A stretch of 64,000 nt of DNA from Paractinoplanes durhamensis. Its GTDB lineage: Bacteria; Actinomycetota; Actinomycetes; Mycobacteriales; Micromonosporaceae. The translations under genes and the position numbers were made by a program. The notes under the pieces were generated by a model, which searched no databases, was not told the DNA's origin, and saw nothing but the letters and a program-made list of their open reading frames with translations. The stretch is taken from assembly GCF_016862175.1 (NCBI RefSeq), contig NZ_BOML01000018.1, positions 18,220 to 82,219 on the forward strand, written 5' to 3'. Every line of letters starts with the position of its first letter. Within the stretch, counting starts at the first letter, position 1. This document shows, in pieces, positions 47,169 to 56,232 of this stretch.

Positions 47169-48527
47169 ATGGAACGGCGAATTTTCGGCCTCGAGACCGA
47201 GTACGGCGTCACGTGTACTTATCGGGGGCAGCGGCGGCTGTCACCGGACGAGGTGGCCCGCTATTTGTTCCGCCGAGTGGTGTCCTGGGGGCGTAGCAGC
47301 AACGTCTTCCTTCGCAACGGTGCACGTCTCTACCTGGATGTCGGTTCCCACCCTGAATACGCAACACCCGAGTGCGATTCGGTCACCGATCTGGTCGCGC
47401 ACGACCGGGCCGGCGAGCGGATCCTGGAGGGTCTGCTGGTCGATGCGGAGAAGCGGCTGCACGACGAGGGGATCGCGGGCGAGATCTACCTGTTCAAGAA
47501 CAACACCGACTCGGCCGGCAACTCGTACGGCTGTCACGAGAACTACCTGGTCTCGCGCCACGGCGAGTTCGGGCGGCTCGCCGATGTGCTCATCCCGTTC
47601 CTGGTCACCCGGCAATTGATCTGCGGGGCCGGCAAGGTCCTGCAGACGCCGCGCGGCGCGGTCTTCTGCCTCTCGCAGCGCGCCGAGCACATCTGGGAGG
47701 GCGTCTCCAGCGCCACCACCCGGTCCCGGCCGATCATCAACACCCGCGACGAGCCGCACGCGGACGCCGAGCGCTACCGCCGGCTGCACGTGATCGTCGG
47801 CGACTCCAACATGAACGAGGTCACCACCCTGCTCAAGGTGGGCAGCGCCGACATCGTGCTGCGGATGATCGAGGCGGGCGTGGTGATGCGCGACCTCACC
47901 CTGGAGAACCCGATACGGGCCATCCGCGAGGTTAGCCACGACATCACCGGCCGCCGCAAGATCCGCCTGGCCAACAACAAAGAGGTCAGCGCGCTGGACA
48001 TCCAGCGGGAGTATCTGGCGAAGGCGACCGAGTTCGTCGAGCGGCGCGGCGGCGACCAGACCGCCAAGCGGGTCGTCGAGCTGTGGGGCCGGGTGCTCGA
48101 CGCGATCGAGAGTGAAAACCTCGACCCGGTCTCCCGCGAGATCGACTGGGTCTCGAAGTACAAACTGATCGAGCGTTACCAGGCCAAGCACGAGATCCCG
48201 ATGTCGCACCCGCGGATCGCCCAGCTCGACCTCGCCTACCACGACGTGCGCCGGGGCCGGGGCCTCTACGCGCTGATGGAGAAGCGCAAGCAGGTCGACC
48301 GGATCGCCAACGACCTGGACATCTTCGCCGCCAAGGAGACGCCGCCGCAGACCACCCGGGCCCGGCTGCGCGGCGAGTTCATCAAGCACGCGCAGGAGAA
48401 GCGCCGCGACTTCACCGTCGACTGGGTGCATCTCAAGCTGAACGACCAGGCGCAGCGCACGGTGCTGTGCAAGGACCCGTTCCGGGCGTACGACGAGCGC
48501 GTGGAGCGGTTGATCGCCAGCATGTGA
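47169..48527 (+). CDS. pafA: Pup ligase PafA
   Basis: A 452-residue ligase that joins the Pup C-terminal Glu to target lysines with [18 protein letters not shown] has the metal-binding Glu9, [19 protein letters not shown] holds the catalytic Asp57, and [20 protein letters not shown] and [20 protein letters not shown] are the nucleotide-site motifs shared with Dop; the Dop loop is absent. It stands alone under its own leaderless promoter. Confidence 0.96.
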   Translation: MERRIFGLETEYGVTCTYRGQRRLSPDEVARYLFRRVVSWGRSSNVFLRNGARLYLDVGSHPEYATPECDSVTDLVAHDRAGERILEGLLVDAEKRLHDEGIAGEIYLFKNNTDSAGNSYGCHENYLVSRHGEFGRLADVLIPFLVTRQLICGAGKVLQTPRGAVFCLSQRAEHIWEGVSSATTRSRPIINTRDEPHADAERYRRLHVIVGDSNMNEVTTLLKVGSADIVLRMIEAGVVMRDLTLENPIRAIREVSHDITGRRKIRLANNKEVSALDIQREYLAKATEFVERRGGDQTAKRVVELWGRVLDAIESENLDPVSREIDWVSKYKLIERYQAKHEIPMSHPRIAQLDLAYHDVRRGRGLYALMEKRKQVDRIANDLDIFAAKETPPQTTRARLRGEFIKHAQEKRRDFTVDWVHLKLNDQAQRTVLCKDPFRAYDERVERLIASM

Positions 48528-48535
48528 CGTGGGTT

Positions 48536-48541
48536 TAGGCT
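48536..48541 (+). promoter_or_regulatory. -10 box, small membrane protein
   Basis: TAGGCT ends nine bases before the ATG at 48551, slightly longer than the other leaderless cases here. Confidence 0.4.
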
Positions 48542-48550
48542 GGTCGGGTC

Positions 48551-48739
48551 ATGACGAACGACCAGCCCGAACGCACCTCGGACGACGTCCTGTGGGGCCG
48601 CCTGCAGCGGCGCCGCGAGCGTATCCGCGCCGAGGTCCGGCGTAACCGGGCCGGCGGTCACCGCGTCCCCACCTGGCTGATGGCGGCCGTGCTCGGGGTG
48701 GTCCTGTTCGGCTGGCTCTACTTGATCGTCTCGTCCTGA
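48551..48739 (+). CDS. Small single-pass membrane protein
   Basis: A 62-residue protein: a charged N-terminal half (DDVLWGRLQRRRERIRAEVR) and one C-terminal helix (WLMAAVLGVVLFGWLYLIVS). Topology is probably N-terminus inside. It lies between pafA and the caspase-like gene, and its last 22 bases overlap the end of the latter on the opposite strand. No family recognised. Confidence 0.65.
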   Translation: MTNDQPERTSDDVLWGRLQRRRERIRAEVRRNRAGGHRVPTWLMAAVLGVVLFGWLYLIVSS

Positions 48740-50949
48740 TCCGCTGAGCGGCCGAAGGTGCGTGGCAGGCCGTCCAGGGAAACGAGTTCGATCGGCTCGA
48801 CGTACTGGACGTGGATCTTCCGGGCGATCTCCTGGGCCAGGCGCCACAGGATCATGTCGTAGACCTCGTCCTGGCGGGACAGCAGGAGACCGAGGAGCCC
48901 GTTCTCCCGGTAGAGATGGTCGAACTCCGGCGGCACCAGCTCGGGCAGGAACAGCGGGACCGCGGCGATCTCGTCCGGCGGCGCTTCGGGCAGCGGCGCC
49001 CAGATCACCGGCAGGATGCCGCTGCCGGCGGTCTCGCCCTCGCGCACCCGCACCGGCCGCTGCTCGAAGGCCTTCCACTCCATCGCGGTCCAGCCACCGC
49101 GGACGTACGGCGGTGCGAGCAGCGGGACGAACACCTGGCAGGTGGTCGCGGCCCGGCGGATGCCCTGCTCCCAATGCTCCCCGCCGACCAGGTTCAGATC
49201 CATGAAACCGGGGACCGTGCCGGGCTCGATGCCGACCAGCTCGGCGACGTTCTCGGACAGGTCGTCGAAGAGCCGGACGACGTGCCGGTTGGCGTCGGCC
49301 GGGGTCACCGGGCGCCGGCCCTGCTGGGTGCGGGCGTAGCTCAGGAAGAACAGCGGTCCGCTGCCACCCAGGTAGGAGCCGGCGGTGACCGGGCCGGGGA
49401 AGTACGGCGTACGGTCCCGGACCTCGTCGGCCACCTGGGGTCCGAGGTCCAGCGGGACCGGATGGATCGTGACGATCACCATGCCGTTCGCGTAGCTGAC
49501 CGTGGGCTCCGGGGCGCCGAGCCGGCGGCACTCCTGCAGCGCCCGCGGAATGCCGCTGCCCTCGCCCTCCACCACCCGGATCCAGGTCAGGATGCCGGCC
49601 AGCCGGAAGTTGCGTTTCTTGGACTCGGCGGCCAGGTCGCCGAGCGGCCGGCGCTCGCCCGGCGGCAGCTCGGCACCGACCCAGTGCCCGGGGCTGACCA
49701 CCTCGATCCGGTCGGCGTAGAAGCGCACGTGCACGCAGCTGTCGTCGAGCTCGTAGTCGCGGTGCACGAGCGCGTTGGCGATCACCTCGCGCACGGTGAT
49801 CATCGGGAACTCGTAGAACGGCTGCGCGGCGGCGGAGTCCTCGGTCGGGCGGTCGCCGCGCCGGGCCAGCGCGGCCACGAAGTCGCGGGCCTGCATGATC
49901 TGCTCGGGCACCGAGCCGTCCAGCGGCGGCTGGTCCTCGGCGATGCCGTCCTTGGCGACGCCCCGGATCTGCCGGCACTGCACGATGGCGCTGACGAAGA
50001 CCGCGGTCGGGGCGGCGCCGAACAGCAGCACCCCGGCCCGGGTGAGCCGTCCGTCGCGCAGCAGATGCGCGCGGGCGAGGAAGTCGGCGTCGGTCAGCTC
50101 GGCCGGGTACTTCGCGACGATGTCCGGCCGCAGGTCGGCCCGGAAGCGGGCGACCCGGTCGGGGTCGACGGTGGTCAGGGCGGTCGTCTCGTCGAGGAAC
50201 GGCACCCGCTCGGCCGGGCCGGCCGGGGCGGCGACCCGCAGCGGCACGGCACGGCGGGCGATCGGGACCCGCCCGATGCCCTCGAACCGCTGGTACGGGT
50301 CCATCTGCCCGGCGGCGGCGTGCCCCTTGAGGTAGTTGAACAGATCGGCCAGGTCGATCTGGCCGTCCTCGTTGCTGCTCTGCGCGCCGTGGACGAGCCC
50401 GTCCACCAGGGCCCGGGTGAACGGGCTGGGCCGCCCGTTCGCGTGCGCGTCCGGCGCCTGCTGGGTGGCCGTGGTGGCGCCGATCAGGTAGCTGCCGCGG
50501 CCGAAGCCGGGCCGGTGCGGCACCTCGCCCTTCCACGCGCCGGCCTGGCAGGAGTCGAGCACGACGACCTTGGCCGAGGCGGGGGAGTCCCGGATCATCT
50601 CGCTGATCGAGTCGTTCGAGACCGCGGTGCCCGGAAACCGTCGCGGGTCGGTGTTGGTGCCGCAGAGGTAGAGCTTCTCGTTGCCGCCGACGCTGTGCCC
50701 GCTGAAGTAGAGCAGCAGCACGTCGTCGGCCGCGCTGTCGAGGAAGAACAGGCTGGTGTAATCGCGGATCTGATCGGTCGTCAGATCGAAGTGGGTGGCG
50801 ACGTTGGCGTCGTCGAAGAGCCCCGACTGGTGGTGCGTGAGAGCATCCCCGAGCAGCGGGCCGTCGCCGCGCGGCCCTTTGAGGGCGGGCAATGACTGTC
50901 CGTCTTCGCGGTGGTAGGTGAAGTTGCAGATCAGGAGAGCTCGATACAC
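48718..50949 (-). CDS. Caspase-GHKL ATPase-TIR fusion protein
   Basis: A 743-residue protein of three parts. Residues 1 to about 235 are a caspase-like peptidase: LLLYFSGHSVGG carries His85 and VVVLDSCQAG the nucleophile Cys134. About 260-500 match the RecG-like/AlbA2-associated GHKL ATPase: LLRDGRLTRAGVLLFG, then REVIANALVHRDYE with the E388...N392 N-box, and IEVVSPGHW. About 531-743 form a TIR-like domain of the FxsC type: PLFFLSYARTQQG, FDDLSENVAELVG, and WTAMEWKAFEQ with Glu624 at the likely NADase position. Start is GTG 50949, which suits the -10 on this strand; ATG 51003 lies upstream of it. A divergent EACC1-like gene starts 32 bp away. It probably senses invasion or damage and kills or halts the cell. 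Confidence 0.88.
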   Translation of the reverse strand: MYRALLICNFTYHREDGQSLPALKGPRGDGPLLGDALTHHQSGLFDDANVATHFDLTTDQIRDYTSLFFLDSAADDVLLLYFSGHSVGGNEKLYLCGTNTDPRRFPGTAVSNDSISEMIRDSPASAKVVVLDSCQAGAWKGEVPHRPGFGRGSYLIGATTATQQAPDAHANGRPSPFTRALVDGLVHGAQSSNEDGQIDLADLFNYLKGHAAAGQMDPYQRFEGIGRVPIARRAVPLRVAAPAGPAERVPFLDETTALTTVDPDRVARFRADLRPDIVAKYPAELTDADFLARAHLLRDGRLTRAGVLLFGAAPTAVFVSAIVQCRQIRGVAKDGIAEDQPPLDGSVPEQIMQARDFVAALARRGDRPTEDSAAAQPFYEFPMITVREVIANALVHRDYELDDSCVHVRFYADRIEVVSPGHWVGAELPPGERRPLGDLAAESKKRNFRLAGILTWIRVVEGEGSGIPRALQECRRLGAPEPTVSYANGMVIVTIHPVPLDLGPQVADEVRDRTPYFPGPVTAGSYLGGSGPLFFLSYARTQQGRRPVTPADANRHVVRLFDDLSENVAELVGIEPGTVPGFMDLNLVGGEHWEQGIRRAATTCQVFVPLLAPPYVRGGWTAMEWKAFEQRPVRVREGETAGSGILPVIWAPLPEAPPDEIAAVPLFLPELVPPEFDHLYRENGLLGLLLSRQDEVYDMILWRLAQEIARKIHVQYVEPIELVSLDGLPRTFGRSADQDETIK

Positions 50950-50979
50950 TCGACCGCCTCTCGGTCCAGCTGGAGGATA
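50944..50979. promoter_or_regulatory. Interleaved divergent promoters
   Basis: Plus-strand TACACT (50944-50949) overlaps the caspase GTG and lies upstream of the EACC1 ribosome site GGAGG (50972-50976). Minus-strand TATCCT (50979-50974) overlaps that ribosome site and precedes the GAGAGG of the caspase gene. Each promoter thus lies in the other gene's start region. Confidence 0.55.
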
Positions 50980-50981
50980 CG

Positions 50982-51374
50982 GTGTCGCGAATGGACGTAT
51001 CAATCGCTCTCGCGGTGCTCGACCTGCCTACCGACCACTCCGCGGTGCGCTCGGCCGGGGCCGAGTTCGACCAGTTCGCCCGGGACATTCCCGAGCTGGC
51101 CGGGCTGCTCCGGCGGGACGGTGCCGCGGCCCCCGGCGTCAAGGGCCCGTGGAGCGATCTGCTGGTGTCGCTGACCGGGCCGGCGGCGGTGGCCGGCTTC
51201 GTGCGGCTCGCCAACCTCTGGCTCCACCGGGACAAACGCCGGTCGCTGACGCTGACCGACGAGACGGTGGTGGACGGCAAGGTGCAGACCCGCACGGTCA
51301 CCCTGTCCGGCGAGAACCTCTCCGAGGAGACCGTGCGCCAGGCGGTCGAGCAGTTCCGCGAAGACCAGGAGTAG
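50982..51374 (+). CDS. EACC1-like effector-associated protein
   Basis: A 130-residue protein resembling effector-associated constant component 1: a variable N-terminal half, then GPWSDLLVSLTGPAAVAGFV, RLANLWLHRDKRRSLTL, a beta-rich core (TVVDGKVQTRTVTLSGENL) and a final helix (SEETVRQAVEQFRE). In published surveys of multicellular-bacteria conflict systems, such proteins accompany caspase, trypsin or TIR effectors. The GTG at 50982 is five bases after GGAGG; ATG 50991 is a possible alternative. It is divergent from the caspase-TIR gene and probably its partner. Confidence 0.75.
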   Translation: MSRMDVSIALAVLDLPTDHSAVRSAGAEFDQFARDIPELAGLLRRDGAAAPGVKGPWSDLLVSLTGPAAVAGFVRLANLWLHRDKRRSLTLTDETVVDGKVQTRTVTLSGENLSEETVRQAVEQFREDQE

Positions 51375-51380
51375 GGCCGG

Positions 51381-52466
51381 TCAGGAGCCGAGCAGCGACG
51401 CCGCGTGGCGTCCGGCGGCGGCCGCGGTCAGGAAGTAGGCGTGGTCCTGGTCGAGGCCACGGCCCATCGTCGAGAGACCGACCGGTGAGGCGCGCAGGGC
51501 CTCGTCGAGACCCTCGCTCCGGACGCGGACCAGGTGGTGCCGCTCGGCCAGCGGCGCGAGCGCCGCGTCGACCGTCGCGGCCAGGGTGGGCTCGAGGCCG
51601 TCCGGCACCGGCAGGTCGGCGCTGGTCAGAGCCACTTTTCCGTACGCCGTGAGCGAGTGGTGCGATACCCCGCGATGCCGGGGGCGCCCGTCGCCGTCGG
51701 ACACCCGCAACGAGCCGACCGGCCGGCCGCCGAGGACGGCGATCGCGTTGACCGCCTCGCCGAGGGCCACCCCGGAGAAGCCCCACGGCGTGCCGGTGCC
51801 CAGGTTGCCGGGGCCCTGCGCGACCACCGTGACGTCGGCGCCGAGGACGTGCCGGGCGGCCAGCAACCCGGTGTGCACGGTGCTCGCCTCCAGGTCGCCG
51901 CCGAACGCCTGACCGGTGGTGACCGTGCCGGCCAGATGATCACGCAGGCCGTCCAGGGTGCGCGAGAACCACGCGGGAAGCGCGCCGCCGTCGGTCATGA
52001 CGTACGCAACCCTGGCTCCTGAATTGTCGGCGCGGAGGCCGGCGAGGATGGCCGGAAGCGCGGAGTGCAGGTCGGCGGTGACCACCGGCATGCCGTCGAG
52101 GGACTCGGCTCGCTCCATCACCGCGCGATGCGGGGAGGCCTCCTCGTCGACGCCGAGCAGGATCGCCTGCAACGGTGTGTAGCGGGCCTTGACCAGGTGG
52201 CCGGCGTCGCGGGTGGTCCCCGCATCGACCGGATCGGGCGGCAGCCGGTCGGGCAGGGCCACGACGAGGGCGTAGCCGCCGGTGCCCAGGCCCATCACGA
52301 GCGCACCCACGTTGAGCAGCACCCGGTCGCCGGGCTCGGGCTCGCCGACCAGCCCGGGATAGGCGAGCGCGCGCATCTGCTCGTCGCCGATCTGCACGTC
52401 GAGCTCGACCGCACCCCGCCAGCGTCGCCGAATTGCCCGGACTGTCCCGGACCGCCACCGCACCAT
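51381..52466 (-). CDS. DUF3866 family protein
   Basis: A 361-residue actinobacterial protein with DUF3866 features: RVLLNVGALVMGLGTGGYAL, HLVKARYTPLQAILLGVDEE, and VVAQGPGNLGTGTPWGFSGV. The family is conserved near the proteasome genes but has no known function. It ends six bases from the convergent EACC1 gene. A Gly-rich loop (LGTGTPWGFSG) could bind a nucleotide, which is a guess. Confidence 0.88.
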   Translation of the reverse strand: MVRWRSGTVRAIRRRWRGAVELDVQIGDEQMRALAYPGLVGEPEPGDRVLLNVGALVMGLGTGGYALVVALPDRLPPDPVDAGTTRDAGHLVKARYTPLQAILLGVDEEASPHRAVMERAESLDGMPVVTADLHSALPAILAGLRADNSGARVAYVMTDGGALPAWFSRTLDGLRDHLAGTVTTGQAFGGDLEASTVHTGLLAARHVLGADVTVVAQGPGNLGTGTPWGFSGVALGEAVNAIAVLGGRPVGSLRVSDGDGRPRHRGVSHHSLTAYGKVALTSADLPVPDGLEPTLAATVDAALAPLAERHHLVRVRSEGLDEALRASPVGLSTMGRGLDQDHAYFLTAAAAGRHAASLLGS

Positions 52467-52477
52467 GACCGGCGAGG

Positions 52478-53503
52478 TTACTCGACGCCACCGTCGACGT
52501 GGTTGCGACCGGCCGTGCCGCGGGTCGGGTCGAGGAACACATAACGGATGCCGGGGTAGCGGGCCCGCAGTCGCCGTTCGGCCTCGTCGGAGGCCTCCTC
52601 GATCGCGCCGCCGCGTACGTCGTCGTCGAAGTCGACCTTGGCGGCGACCAGGATGTCGCCCGGGCCGAGCTGCATGGTGAGCAGCGTCGGGACGGCCACG
52701 ACGATCGGGATGGCGTTGATCTCGGCGGCGATCTCGTTGTGGATACGGCGCGGCACCGAGCGGCCGACCAGCAGCGACGCGTTGCTGCGGGCCAGGATCA
52801 CGGCCACCAGGAACAGCAGGATGCCGATCGCCACCGAGCCCAGGCCGTCCCAGATCTCGTCGCCGGTGAGCTGGGTGAGCAGCAGGCCCAGCGCGGCGAT
52901 GACCAGGCCGACCAGGGCGGCCGAGTCCTCGAAGTAGACCGCCTTGACCGTGGTGTCCGGGGTCAGGCGCAGGAACCGGGAGCGGGTCACGCCCCAGCGG
53001 CGCGACTCGCCGGCCACCTGGCGCTGCGCGCGCAGGAAGGAGCTGCCCTCGGCGACGAAGGAGATGGCCAGGACGATGTACGACCAGAGGAACTCGCCGC
53101 TCTTCTCGTCGGCCAGGATGCTGGTGATGCCGTGGTAGATCGAGAAGCAGGCACCGCCGACGAAGGTGAACAGGGCGGCGATGAACGCCCAGACGAAGCT
53201 CTCCTTGCCGTACCCGAACGGGTGTTCCTCGTCGGGCGGCTGCTTCCCCCGCACCAGCGCCACGTAGAGGAAGACCTCGGTGATCGTGTCGGCCGTCGAG
53301 TGGGCCGCCTCGGAGAGCATCGCCGACGAACCGGAGAACAGGCCGGCCGCCAGCTTCGCGATGGCGATCGCCAGGTTGGCCATCCCGGCCAGGATCACCG
53401 TGCCGATGCTCTCGTTGCCCTCGCCGGCCTCCTCGGCCACCGCCAGTGGCTCGGCCGCGGCCAGACCCACCGGCGCCTCTTCCTCAGATGTCACGAACAC
53501 CAT
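52478..53503 (-). CDS. Cation diffusion facilitator transporter
   Basis: A 341-residue CDF-family metal antiporter with six membrane helices. MLSEAAHSTADTITE has the His-x3-Asp of the helix 2 metal site; the helix 5 site reads YFEDSAALVGLVI, where the first usual Asp is Glu (E-D...). The C-terminal cytosolic domain (about 240-341) binds and senses metal. Probable export of Zn2+, Fe2+ or Mn2+. It starts at ATG 53503 after GGGAAGG and faces pafB. Confidence 0.9.
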   Translation of the reverse strand: MVFVTSEEEAPVGLAAAEPLAVAEEAGEGNESIGTVILAGMANLAIAIAKLAAGLFSGSSAMLSEAAHSTADTITEVFLYVALVRGKQPPDEEHPFGYGKESFVWAFIAALFTFVGGACFSIYHGITSILADEKSGEFLWSYIVLAISFVAEGSSFLRAQRQVAGESRRWGVTRSRFLRLTPDTTVKAVYFEDSAALVGLVIAALGLLLTQLTGDEIWDGLGSVAIGILLFLVAVILARSNASLLVGRSVPRRIHNEIAAEINAIPIVVAVPTLLTMQLGPGDILVAAKVDFDDDVRGGAIEEASDEAERRLRARYPGIRYVFLDPTRGTAGRNHVDGGVE

Positions 53504-53549
53504 CCTTCCCCTGGCAGGTTACGAATAACCGCCGGGGCGTCGAGGCTGC

Positions 53550-53555
53550 TAGCGT
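53550..53555 (+). promoter_or_regulatory. -10 box, leaderless pafBC operon
   Basis: TAGCGT ends eight bases before the GTG at 53564. Confidence 0.5.
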
Positions 53556-53563
53556 TGCCTCTC

Positions 53564-54550
53564 GTGTCGCGCACCCGCACCGAGCGCCTGGTCAATCTGG
53601 TGATCTGCCTCCTGTCGACCCGGAGGTTCCTGACCGCCGCGCAGATCGCCGCGACCGTGCCCGGCTACGAGCACGACCCGTCCGATCCGCGCGATCACGA
53701 AGCGTTCCAGCGCAAGTTCGAGCGGGACAAGGCCGAGCTGCGCGACCTCGGGGTGCCCCTGGAGACCGGCACGGCGAGCATCTTCGACCAGGAGCCCGGC
53801 TACCGCATCGCGCACCGCGAGTACGCCCTGCCGGACATCATCCTCGAGCCGGACGAGGCCGCCGCCGTCGGCATCGCGGCCCGCCTCTGGCAGCACGCCG
53901 GCCTCGCCGCCGCCGCGTCGTCCGGGCTGGCCAAGCTGCGCGCGGCCGGGGTCGAGGTCGACCCGCAGGCCACCCTCGGCGTCGAACCGGTGGTCACCGT
54001 CGACCCGGCCTTCGGGCCGCTCACCACCGCCGCCCGCGACCGGCGGGCGGTCACCTTCAGCTACCGGGTGCCGGAGGTCGACGACCCGGCCACCCGCCGT
54101 CTCGAACCGTGGGGCGTGGTGTGCTTCCGTGGCCGGTGGTATGTGGTGGGCCACGACCGCGACCGCAACGCCACCCGCTGCTTCCGGCTGTCCCGGATCG
54201 TCGGCAACGTGCGGCCGGTCGGCCGGCCCGGCGCCTTCACCCCGCCCGACAAGGTCGATCTGATCAGTCACGTCTCCGGCTGGGACGGCACCATGCCGCA
54301 CAACGGCCGGGCGTTCGTGGTGGCCCGGCACGGCAAGGCCGCCGGCCTGCGGCGATGGGCGGTGGAGACGCTGCCGGGTCCGGAGGGGGACCGGCTGACC
54401 CTTCCGTACGCGGACGCCGAGCGGATGGCCGCCACCATCGCCGGCTACGGCCCGGACGTGCGGGTGGACGGCCCGCCCGAGGTGCGCGAGGCCGTGATCC
54501 AGCGCCTCAAGGAGGTCATGACCAGGCATGACGGCGTGGTGGCCGCATGA
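53564..54550 (+). CDS. pafB: PafB, WYL-domain regulator
   Basis: A 328-residue DNA-damage regulator with an N-terminal helix-turn-helix (about 1-60, TERLVNLVICLLSTRRFLTA then AQIAATVPGY) and a WYL domain (about 140-220) with GVVCFRGRWYVVGHDRDRNA; the C-terminal WCX extension follows. PafB and PafC act together as an activator of the RecA-independent DNA-damage response. GTG 53564 is chosen by its -10 box; the longer frame is antisense to the transporter. Its stop overlaps pafC by four bases (ATGA). Confidence 0.93.
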   Translation: MSRTRTERLVNLVICLLSTRRFLTAAQIAATVPGYEHDPSDPRDHEAFQRKFERDKAELRDLGVPLETGTASIFDQEPGYRIAHREYALPDIILEPDEAAAVGIAARLWQHAGLAAAASSGLAKLRAAGVEVDPQATLGVEPVVTVDPAFGPLTTAARDRRAVTFSYRVPEVDDPATRRLEPWGVVCFRGRWYVVGHDRDRNATRCFRLSRIVGNVRPVGRPGAFTPPDKVDLISHVSGWDGTMPHNGRAFVVARHGKAAGLRRWAVETLPGPEGDRLTLPYADAERMAATIAGYGPDVRVDGPPEVREAVIQRLKEVMTRHDGVVAA

Positions 54551-55512
54551 CTGGACCGAAGACTTCCGTCGACCGGCTCGGCCGGCTGTTGAATCTGGTT
54601 CCCTACCTTCTCGCGCGGCCGGGGATCCTCGTCTCCGAGGCCGCCGCTGACCAGGGGGTCAGTGAGAAGCAGCTGCGGGAGGACCTCGAGCTGCTGTGGG
54701 TCTGCGGCCTTCCCGGGTACGGTCCGGGCGACCTCATCGACATGGCCCTCGACGGGGACCGGGTCACGATCAGCCACGACGCCGGGATCGACCGGCCGTT
54801 GCGGCTCACCCAGGACGAGGCGCTCGCCTTGGTCGTGGCGCTGCGGATGCTCGCCGAGACGCCCGGCACCGGCACCCGCGACGTCATCGAGCGGGCCCTC
54901 GCCAAGATCGAGAACGCCGCCGGTGACCTGGCCGACGCGCCGGTCGCGGTCAAGCTGCCGGCCAACGCCGAGAAGCTGGACCGGATCCGGGCCGCGGTCG
55001 AGGGCGGGCACGCACTGGAGATCACCTATTACACGGCCGCCCGGGACGAGACCACCTCCCGGATCATCGACCCGATGCGGGTGCTGATGGTGGGCGGCCG
55101 GGCCTACCTGGAGGCCTGGTGCCGCCGCGCCGAGGCCACCCGGATGTTCCGGGTCGACCGGATCGACGCGTTCGCCGCGCTTCCGGAGCGGTCGTCGCCG
55201 CCTCCGTCGGCCCGGCCCCAGGACGTGACCGAGGGCGTCTTCCGGCCGACCCCCGACCTGCCGCTGGTCACCATGCGGGTGGGCCGGCACAGCCGGTGGA
55301 TCACCGAGTACTACCCGGTCGAGGAGGTGCGACGGGACGGGCCCGGCGAGGAATGGGTGGTCACCATGCGGGTGACCGACCTGGGCTGGGCGCAGCGACT
55401 GCTGCTCGGCCTCGGCCCGGACGTGACCGTGGTCGGCCCGCCGGAACTGCTCGACCGGATCCGGGCCCAGGCCGCGGCCGCGCTCGACCAGTACAGCAGC
55501 CCCGCCCGGTAA
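54547..55512 (+). CDS. pafC: PafC, WYL-domain regulator
   Basis: A 321-residue partner of PafB: a helix-turn-helix (DRLGRLLNLVPYLLARPGIL, then EAAADQGVSEKQLREDLELL), a WYL domain (about 140-220; MVGGRAYLEAWCRRAEATRM) and a WCX end (WVVTMRVTDLGWAQRLLLGL). In WYL of PafC the motif is degenerate (A-Y-L-E), as is common. It forms a heterodimer with PafB or a fused equivalent in other species. Translationally coupled to pafB; its TAA stop starts the next -10. Confidence 0.93.
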   Translation: MTGPKTSVDRLGRLLNLVPYLLARPGILVSEAAADQGVSEKQLREDLELLWVCGLPGYGPGDLIDMALDGDRVTISHDAGIDRPLRLTQDEALALVVALRMLAETPGTGTRDVIERALAKIENAAGDLADAPVAVKLPANAEKLDRIRAAVEGGHALEITYYTAARDETTSRIIDPMRVLMVGGRAYLEAWCRRAEATRMFRVDRIDAFAALPERSSPPPSARPQDVTEGVFRPTPDLPLVTMRVGRHSRWITEYYPVEEVRRDGPGEEWVVTMRVTDLGWAQRLLLGLGPDVTVVGPPELLDRIRAQAAAALDQYSSPAR

Positions 55513-55515
55513 GGT
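55510..55515 (+). promoter_or_regulatory. -10 box made from a stop codon
   Basis: TAAGGT begins with the TAA stop of pafC and ends seven bases before the GTG at 55523. Confidence 0.5.
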
Positions 55516-55522
55516 TGCCGCC

Positions 55523-55732
55523 GTGCTGCTCTGGGTGTGGATCGCCGTTGTCGTCGTCGCTCTGATCATTCTGATCGCCGCGGCCGTGCCGTTGCTCGGC
55601 CGGCTGTCCGAGATGAATCGGGCCGCCGGGAAGCTTCAGGCCCGGCAGGCGGCCGCGCTGGCCCTGCAGGCGAAGGTGGAGGCCCTGCAGGAACGCGTCG
55701 AAACCATCGCCGCCCAGGCCAACCGGCACTAA
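55523..55732 (+). CDS. Small membrane/coiled-coil protein
   Basis: A 69-residue protein with one N-terminal helix (LLWVWIAVVVVALIILIAAA) and an Ala/Gln-rich helical tail (ARQAAALALQAKVEALQERV) likely to form a coiled coil. It lies between pafC and tatA, where many actinobacteria have such a small protein. Function unknown. Confidence 0.75.
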   Translation: MLLWVWIAVVVVALIILIAAAVPLLGRLSEMNRAAGKLQARQAAALALQAKVEALQERVETIAAQANRH

Positions 55733-55896
55733 CCTTTACAGATCTTGTGAACGCTCGGTAGCCTGCGGCGTTCCTTCCCCGTTGTCCAGGACTTCGCGGA
55801 ACGGAACAAAACCCGGGGGTCCCGGTGGGCTACTTCACCAGAATTGACACGTACGATGGACCCCGCACAACTGATCCGACCGACTGGAGTTCTCCC

Positions 55897-56223
55897 ATGG
55901 GTGTCCTCAAGCCATGGCACATCGCCATCTTCGTGGTCGTCCTCGTGCTGCTGTTCGGCGCGAAGCGGCTGCCTGACGCTGCCCGGTCGCTGGGCCGGTC
56001 GCTGCGCATCATCAAGGCGGAGACCAAGGGCCTCATCGACGAGAACAGCGATGTAGCGGAGAAGGCCGAGCCGCAGTACAACCGGACGCCGCTGCAGGGT
56101 GACGTGCAGCAGCCGAACGGCTACCAGCAGGCCCCGCCGCCCGGCCAGCCGCAGTACCAGCAGCCGCCGCAGCCGGCCGCCCAGCCCTATGTCGACCCGG
56201 TGCAGCGCACCAACGACCGCTGA
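55897..56223 (+). CDS. tatA: Twin-arginine translocase subunit TatA
   Basis: A 108-residue TatA: N-terminal helix (LKPWHIAIFVVVLVLLFGAK) followed by the amphipathic RLPDAARSLGRSLRIIKAET, then a Gln/Pro-rich tail (QQAPPPGQPQYQQPPQ). TatA forms the pore of the folded-protein export system. ATG 55897 is preceded by GGAG eight bases upstream; the longer upstream frame has no ribosome site. tatC follows after nine bases. Confidence 0.95.
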   Translation: MGVLKPWHIAIFVVVLVLLFGAKRLPDAARSLGRSLRIIKAETKGLIDENSDVAEKAEPQYNRTPLQGDVQQPNGYQQAPPPGQPQYQQPPQPAAQPYVDPVQRTNDR

Positions 56224-56232
56224 CCCCGGGTC

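Noticed and set aside
48811..50895. 694-residue plus-strand frame opposite the caspase-TIR gene
   Set aside because: Shadow frame: the minus-strand protein has clear domains.
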